Below are positions 60,038 through 64,000 of a stretch of DNA of 64,000 nt, piece by piece. The stretch covers positions 124,001-188,000 of the forward strand of contig DASXUX010000030.1 of the NCBI GenBank assembly GCA_036504595.1, in the 5' to 3' direction. The notes under the pieces were generated by a model, which was not told the origin of the DNA, made no database searches, and saw nothing but the letters and a program-made list of their open reading frames with translations. Made by a program: the position numbers and the translations under genes. This DNA comes from DASXUX01 sp036504595. GTDB taxonomy: Bacteria > Planctomycetota > SZUA-567 > H5-PLA8. Position 1 is the stretch's first letter. Each line of letters opens with the position of its first letter.

Positions 60038-61177
60038 ATGTCCGATCTGCGCATTGGCGTCATTGGTTCAGGCGGGCGCGGCGGCCTCGCCCGGCACGGT
60101 CACCAGCCGCAAAAAGGCTCCCGCGTGGTGGCCTGCTGCGACATCGTTCCCGCGGTGCTCGAGAAAAATAAGCAGTGGTATGGCCCCGACATTTTTGTCT
60201 GCGAAGACTACCGCCGGCTCCTGGACAAGAAGCTGGACGCGATCTTCGTCTGCACGCCCGACAACTTCCACGAAGAGCACGCTCTGGCAGCGCTCGACAC
60301 CGGCGCCGGCGTGTACCTGGAAAAACCGATGGCCATCACCATCGAGGGCTGCGACAACATCCTGCGCCGAGCACGGCAGAAACGCGCGCCGCTGTTTGTC
60401 GGCCACAACATGCGCTACATGAACATTATTCGCAAGATGAAGCAGCTCATCGATGAAGGCGCGATCGGCGACGTCAAATCCATCTGGTGCCGGCACTTCA
60501 TTTCCTACGGCGGCGATGCCTACTTCCGGGACTGGCATTCGGAGCGCCGGTTTTCGACCGGACTGCTGCTCCAAAAGGCCGCACACGACATCGACGTGAT
60601 GCACTGGCTGACCGGTGCCTACACCACGCGCGTGGCGGCCTTCGGCAACATCGCCGTTTACGATAAGCTTCCGAAGCGCGCCGAGAAGGACGAAGGCGAG
60701 ACGGCCTTCAACGCGACACATTGGCCGCCGCTGAAGCAGACCGGCTTCTCGCCCAAGATCGACGTCGAAGACCAGAGCGTCGTCATCATGACGATGGAAA
60801 AGGGCATTCTCGGCTCGTACACGCAGTGCCACTTCGCGCCGGACGCCTGCCGAAACTACACCGTCATCGGCACGCACGGCCGGCTGGAGAACCTCGGCGA
60901 CGGCCCAGACTCGCCCGTCTTTGTCTGGAACAAACGCGTGGACGACTACCGCATCATCGGCGATCAGGTGCATCGCGGTGAAGACGTTGCGGGCGGCGGC
61001 CATGGCGGAGCCGATCCGCTAATCGTCCAGGAGTTCCTTGATTTCGTGCGCAAAGGAATCAAAACAACCGCAACGCCCGAAGCCGCGCGCATGTCTGTGG
61101 CGACCGGCTACCAAGCCACGATGTCCATGCGCAACGGCGGGCAACCGCTGGATGTGCCGGCGCTGCCGGCGCACTAG
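60038..61177 (+). CDS. Gfo/Idh/MocA family oxidoreductase
   Basis: This 379-residue NAD(P)-dependent oxidoreductase has a Rossmann domain (RIGVIGSGGRGGLARHGH, residues 5-22) and the EKP motif LEKPMAI (Glu95-Lys96-Pro97) near the active site, then the alpha/beta dehydrogenase domain (MHWLTGAYTTRVAAFG; GLLLQKAAHDIDVMHW). No export signal is visible, so it is cytoplasmic. Substrates in this family are sugars or inositols. ATG 60038 follows GGAG at 7 bases. The stop TAG is directly joined to a heptamer array (TAGGGTTC). Confidence 0.93.
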   Translation: MSDLRIGVIGSGGRGGLARHGHQPQKGSRVVACCDIVPAVLEKNKQWYGPDIFVCEDYRRLLDKKLDAIFVCTPDNFHEEHALAALDTGAGVYLEKPMAITIEGCDNILRRARQKRAPLFVGHNMRYMNIIRKMKQLIDEGAIGDVKSIWCRHFISYGGDAYFRDWHSERRFSTGLLLQKAAHDIDVMHWLTGAYTTRVAAFGNIAVYDKLPKRAEKDEGETAFNATHWPPLKQTGFSPKIDVEDQSVVIMTMEKGILGSYTQCHFAPDACRNYTVIGTHGRLENLGDGPDSPVFVWNKRVDDYRIIGDQVHRGEDVAGGGHGGADPLIVQEFLDFVRKGIKTTATPEAARMSVATGYQATMSMRNGGQPLDVPALPAH

Positions 61178-61207
61178 GGTTCAGGGTTCGGGGTTCAGGG
61201 TTCAGGG
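61176..61207. repeat. Heptamer array, AGGGTTC type
   Basis: Units AGGGTTC, AGGGTTC, GGGGTTC, AGGGTTC, AGGG, starting within the stop codon of the oxidoreductase gene. Complement of the CCCTGAA family at 19964 and 22482. Confidence 0.9.
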
Positions 61208-61242
61208 CGAAGGCTGAATCTGCGGGGTAATCAATACAGAGA

Positions 61243-61314
61243 GTCATTCGTCATTGATGGCTTCGCTTCCGCATCGCGCTTGCGCAATGACCAATGACGA
61301 ATGACCAATGACCA
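61243..61314. repeat. Inverted heptamer arrays, TCATTGG type, copy 4
   Basis: Short left arm 61243-61258 (GTCATTCGTCATT), right arm 61285-61314 (CAATGAC, CAATGAC, GAATGAC, CAATGAC). Lies before the nitrilase-fold gene. Confidence 0.88.
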
Positions 61315-61360
61315 AGCTGCGGTAACGGAGCGCGCGTACTCAGCACGAAGGAGAATCTAA

Positions 61361-62335
61361 ATGCAATCGAAGGCCCGCATCGCCACCGTTTGCACGAACA
61401 ACCGCAACCCCGGAAACATCGACGGCAACCGCCAGCGCGTGCTCGCGCTGCTCGACCATGCGCTGTTGCAGAAACCGGACCTGGTCTGTTTGCCCGAAGC
61501 GTTTCCAAGCGTCGGCGTTCGTCAGCCGAAAGAGAAGCTTTGCGAGCCGCTTCCCGGACCGACGACCGACATCGTCGCCGCGCGCGCAAAAGACAAGCGC
61601 TGCAACATCGTCTGTTCGCTGCTGACCAAGCGCGATGGCACGTACTGGAACAGCGCGGTCGTCATCGACCGCACCGGCAACATTGCGGGCGTTTACGATA
61701 AGCTCTGGCCGGTCACGACGACGCCGGACTACACGCTGCTGGAAGATGGCCTGACCCCCGGCCACGACATTCCCGTTTTCGATCTCGACATCGGCCGCAT
61801 CGGCATCCAGATTTGTTTCGACCTGAACTTCCGCGAAGACTGGCGCATGCTCGGCGAAAAAGGCGCCAAGCTGGTGCTCTGGCCCTCGGCCTACAACGGC
61901 GGCTTCCCGCTGCGAGCGTACGCCTCCCTGCACCAGTACTACGTGATGTCCTCCGTTCGCAGCAACTGTTCGCAGATCATCAATCCATGCGGCGAAGTGC
62001 TCACGCAGACGGACCCGTATGTCGAAGTCGTCTGGCGGGACGTGAGCCTGGATTTCGTCATCGCGCACACCGATTTCAACTACCGCATCCCCGAAGCCGT
62101 CCAGGCTCGCTACGGCGACAAGGTCTCGCTGCGCTCCTACCCCAGCGAAGCGTTCCTGCTGATCGAACCGCAGGCCGATGGCCTGACGTCCGCGCAAATC
62201 CAGAAGGAGTGCGCCTTCGAATCGGTCGATCAGTACTCCGCGCGCCACCGCACCGCGTGCGAACAGCTTCGCCAGGGCAAGCCCGCCACACCGCAGCAGG
62301 CCGCGCATGGAGCGAGGCCGCAGTATTCGAAGTAA
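61361..62335 (+). CDS. Carbon-nitrogen hydrolase (nitrilase superfamily)
   Basis: This 324-residue enzyme has the catalytic triad of nitrilase-fold amidases: Glu46 (CLPEAF), Lys114 (YDKLWP) and Cys152 (ICFDLNF). Such enzymes hydrolyse amides, N-carbamoyl compounds or nitriles; substrate not assignable. Start ATG 61361 has AAGGAG 7 bases upstream. It follows the oxidoreductase in the same direction with heptamer arrays between. The stop TAA is followed at once by the CGCAATCC hairpin. Confidence 0.93.
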   Translation: MQSKARIATVCTNNRNPGNIDGNRQRVLALLDHALLQKPDLVCLPEAFPSVGVRQPKEKLCEPLPGPTTDIVAARAKDKRCNIVCSLLTKRDGTYWNSAVVIDRTGNIAGVYDKLWPVTTTPDYTLLEDGLTPGHDIPVFDLDIGRIGIQICFDLNFREDWRMLGEKGAKLVLWPSAYNGGFPLRAYASLHQYYVMSSVRSNCSQIINPCGEVLTQTDPYVEVVWRDVSLDFVIAHTDFNYRIPEAVQARYGDKVSLRSYPSEAFLLIEPQADGLTSAQIQKECAFESVDQYSARHRTACEQLRQGKPATPQQAAHGARPQYSK

Positions 62336-62355
62336 CGCAATCCTCCTGGATTGCG
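62336..62355. repeat. CGCAATCC hairpin element, copy 3
   Basis: Identical to 2605 and 41152; begins the base after the nitrilase TAA stop, 11 bases before the convergent toxin gene end. Confidence 0.85.
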
Positions 62356-62365
62356 CATCGCGTGG

Positions 62366-62746
62366 CTACGTGATGTCAGGATACTCTTCGATCACCCCAT
62401 TTCGTGTGATCTTGGCAATGAAGGGCGGCTTGGTGCGACGTGCGAAACGCTCGATCCGGCGGACATTGCTGGCGAAAATTTCGGCCATTTCCGCACCCGT
62501 CAGATTGCCGGAGGTAAGCACGAACGCCCGGACGCGCGCCGCTAATAACGCGTTCCGCTCCGCTAGACGCCGGCGAATATGCTTGTCTTTTGTCAGGCAG
62601 ATCCAATTTTCTTTCCCGATAGCGGCCAACCAATCGGCGTCTCGTGCTCCCCTTGGGATCGCCTCGCCGAAGATGCGCACCTGCGCGCCGGCTTTCTGCA
62701 GCGCTTCGCCAACGCCTCTGCCGAGACACTCATCAACGTAAAAGAT
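62366..62746 (-). CDS. PIN-like toxin (DUF5615 type), start codon unclear
   Basis: The frame gives a PIN-like nuclease fold: FYVDECLGRGVGEALQKAGA near the N-terminus with an early Asp, then WICLTKDKHIRRR and a basic helical end. The family N-terminus is near 62746, only 8 bases after the antitoxin-type gene stop. No ATG, GTG or TTG lies in frame there; the codon is ATC. The first canonical start in frame is a GTG at 62680, which would remove the conserved Asp segment. A non-canonical start, +1 frameshifting from the upstream gene, or a lost start are possible. Such toxins cleave RNA and pair with DUF433 antitoxins. Confidence 0.7.
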   Translation of the reverse strand: MFYVDECLGRGVGEALQKAGAQVRIFGEAIPRGARDADWLAAIGKENWICLTKDKHIRRRLAERNALLAARVRAFVLTSGNLTGAEMAEIFASNVRRIERFARRTKPPFIAKITRNGVIEEYPDIT

Positions 62747-62753
62747 GAGCGGC

Positions 62754-63419
62754 TCAGGCCGCTCTTCCGGGGAACTCGTATCGCACCGCTTCCTCGACCT
62801 TGTCCGGTTCGCATCCGTAGTCCAGCGCCAGGTCGGCTATCCGGTCGCCAGCTTTGTAGCGTTCCGCGATGATTGCTGTCGGAATGCGTGTGCCAACAAT
62901 GCACGGCTGGCCAAAGACAATCTCCGGGTCAATGGCGACTATTTTCGGGCCATCAAGCCGGTCTGTGGACAGCGGGAACAGACGGACGGGCATTCCGTCC
63001 TCTTTGTCCACGCGGCTCAGATAGCGGGTCAGCACATCCTTCATCGCAAGTTGCCCGTCTTCCGAGACGCTGATCAAACGCCCATAGTGCTCGACAAAAA
63101 CGTCATGGCCGTCCGTGAAGAAACTGTTGTCCGTCAGCGGATGCTTCGCGCGGAACTTCTTCCGCATGTAGTCAATGGCCTGACGCACCGCCGGCAACCG
63201 GACGCCATGTTTGCGGCGCAGAGAACTGAGCACGAAAACTTCGACCAGATTTCGGAACGAGAGCACCCACGGATCCTCGCCCACAGGCTCAATCACGGGT
63301 CGAAATCGGCTGCCCCCCGCTATCCAGGATCTGACTGTGGAAGGAGGCAGCGCGAGGTAACGTGCGACGTCGCCAACGCTGTAAAGTGGTACGTCAATAT
63401 GGCGGTCGGTACTTGGCAC
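62754..63419 (-). CDS. DUF433 antitoxin-like protein with N-terminal HTH
   Basis: This 221-residue protein starts with a GTG at 63419 (GGGG 11 bases upstream). The N-terminus (YSVGDVARYLALPPSTVRSW) looks like a MerR-type helix-turn-helix; the C-terminus (~155-215; IDPEIVFGQPCIVGTRIPTA, then ALDYGCEPDKVEEAVRYE) is a DUF433 domain. DUF433 proteins are antitoxins of DUF5615 toxins; the fused HTH suggests autoregulation. The toxin frame follows 8 bases downstream. A non-coding gap of 100 bases precedes the gene. Confidence 0.88.
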   Translation of the reverse strand: MPSTDRHIDVPLYSVGDVARYLALPPSTVRSWIAGGSRFRPVIEPVGEDPWVLSFRNLVEVFVLSSLRRKHGVRLPAVRQAIDYMRKKFRAKHPLTDNSFFTDGHDVFVEHYGRLISVSEDGQLAMKDVLTRYLSRVDKEDGMPVRLFPLSTDRLDGPKIVAIDPEIVFGQPCIVGTRIPTAIIAERYKAGDRIADLALDYGCEPDKVEEAVRYEFPGRAA

Positions 63420-63519
63420 GGCTGGTTAACCCCTTCCACCCCGGTAAGATGAAAACGTACAGATGATATCGGAATGGCGACCGGAGTGTCAACAGCGTGG
63501 CGCCAATCAAAGAGAAGCA

Positions 63520-63774
63520 CTACTCGGTTCCGTTCTTCTTCATAACCATCCGGTAGATCCACAGAATCAGGATCGCGCAGACCACTGAGCCGATCCAGCC
63601 GGCGGGGTGGCCTTCTCCGCCCAGCATACGGCCGATAAAACCACCCAGCAGCGAGCCGCCAATGCCCAGCAGCATTGTCACGATGCAGCCGCCGAGATCG
63701 CGGCCGGGCATGAGCAGTTTTGCAATGACGCCGACGACCAGCCCGAAAACTATCCAGCCGATAATATGAACCAT
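63520..63774 (-). CDS. GlsB/YeaQ/YmgE family membrane protein
   Basis: This 84-residue protein has three hydrophobic segments (HIIGWIVFGLVVGVIAKLLM; GCIVTMLLGIGGSLLGGFIG; WIGSVVCAILILWIYRMV) and the family pattern GxxIGRMLGG. Members are small inner-membrane proteins tied to stress responses; molecular role is unknown. Start ATG 63774 has GGAGG 5 bases upstream. It stands alone. Confidence 0.93.
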   Translation of the reverse strand: MVHIIGWIVFGLVVGVIAKLLMPGRDLGGCIVTMLLGIGGSLLGGFIGRMLGGEGHPAGWIGSVVCAILILWIYRMVMKKNGTE

Positions 63775-63844
63775 GCGCACCTCCAAATAACATCGTGGAA
63801 AGAAGCGCATAATTCAGGCCACGGCAAGCTACTTCATAGACTGG

Positions 63845-64000
63845 CTAGTGTTTGTGGTTACTGAGCTGCTTGACGACTTCAGCCGCTCGCGGCCCTGTGG
63901 CGGTTACCGTCATGCGGCGCCGACTCGGCTCAAGATGCTCAATTCGCACGTTTAAGTGATCCGCAGGCCATGAGTAGTCCGCCACGCGCTCCGACCACTC
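63845..64000 (-). CDS. Partial gene at window edge, C-terminus only
   Basis: The last 51 codons of a minus-strand frame, ending KQLSNHKH and TAG at 63847-63845. The visible part (LEPSRRRMTVTATGPRAAEV, then VKQLSNH) has mixed charge and no recognisable domain. The start is beyond the right edge. Assigned because the frame is open to the edge and has plausible composition. Confidence 0.4.
   Translation of the reverse strand, partial: EWSERVADYSWPADHLNVRIEHLEPSRRRMTVTATGPRAAEVVKQLSNHKH

Noticed and set aside
4036..61314. Heptamer arrays as CRISPR arrays
   Set aside because: The 7-base units are contiguous, have no spacers and are too short; no cas gene is present.
1..64000. rRNA, tRNA, insertion sequence or prophage genes
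   Set aside because: No tRNA clover-leaf, rRNA segment, transposase, integrase or phage structural motif was recognised.

Overview
The window is GC-rich chromosomal DNA from a free-living bacterium that is most likely a planctomycete or a close relative in the PVC group. This is inferred from gene families, not from a marker gene; no rRNA or tRNA gene was found. Supporting families are a secreted PQQ-like beta-propeller with the WPQFRGP motif, a DUF1080 protein, a DUF6941-like protein, a DUF4954 beta-helix protein, three UroD-like proteins, a Tat-exported sugar isomerase-like protein, a Gfo/Idh/MocA oxidoreductase and a GHL6-type glycosidase. About fifty protein genes are supported. No phage, transposase or CRISPR array is visible.

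Layout. 1-16 kb: a membrane-anchored protein cut by the left edge, the beta-propeller, two tandem UroD-like proteins, a hybrid histidine kinase, HflX, prephenate dehydrogenase, a PPi-type phosphofructokinase, small secreted or hypothetical proteins, and the DUF4954 protein. 16-22 kb: an alpha/beta hydrolase, DUF1080 and sugar isomerase proteins, an M48 protease, a frameshifted membrane protein, and a small metal-binding (HMA) protein whose reading frame contains an in-frame TGA. 22-36 kb: a seven-gene minus-strand run for alpha-glucan metabolism (three GT4 glycosyltransferase-fold proteins, three GH57 proteins and GlgX), followed by CvpA. 36-40 kb: two bactofilins and a large AsmA-like protein. 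40-49 kb: an FAD oxidoreductase, a PKD-domain secreted protein, a NapH/NapG-like ferredoxin pair, a third UroD-like protein with a GHL6 glycosidase, a LolA-like protein and NnrE. 49-58 kb: a large secreted protein with its own terminator, then a minor-pilin-type operon (three prepilin-like proteins, a secreted protein, a HEAT-repeat protein and a membrane-anchored protein). 59-64 kb: an HMG-CoA lyase-like protein, an oxidoreductase, a nitrilase-fold hydrolase, a DUF433/PIN-like toxin-antitoxin module and a GlsB-type membrane protein.

The most unusual property of the window is its repeat content. Most intergenic gaps carry tandem arrays of 7-base units. The unit sequence differs from place to place but the 7-base period is kept, and many arrays come as two inverted arms that would fold into a hairpin. 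A second set of GC-rich palindromes (several families) lies both between genes and, in frame, inside genes. Several proteins take their last residues and stop codon from these repeats. The other strong candidate for something new is the HMA protein at 22032-22367: the in-frame TGA replaces the first cysteine of the metal-binding loop and is followed by a small hairpin at the distance expected of a bacterial selenocysteine insertion element.
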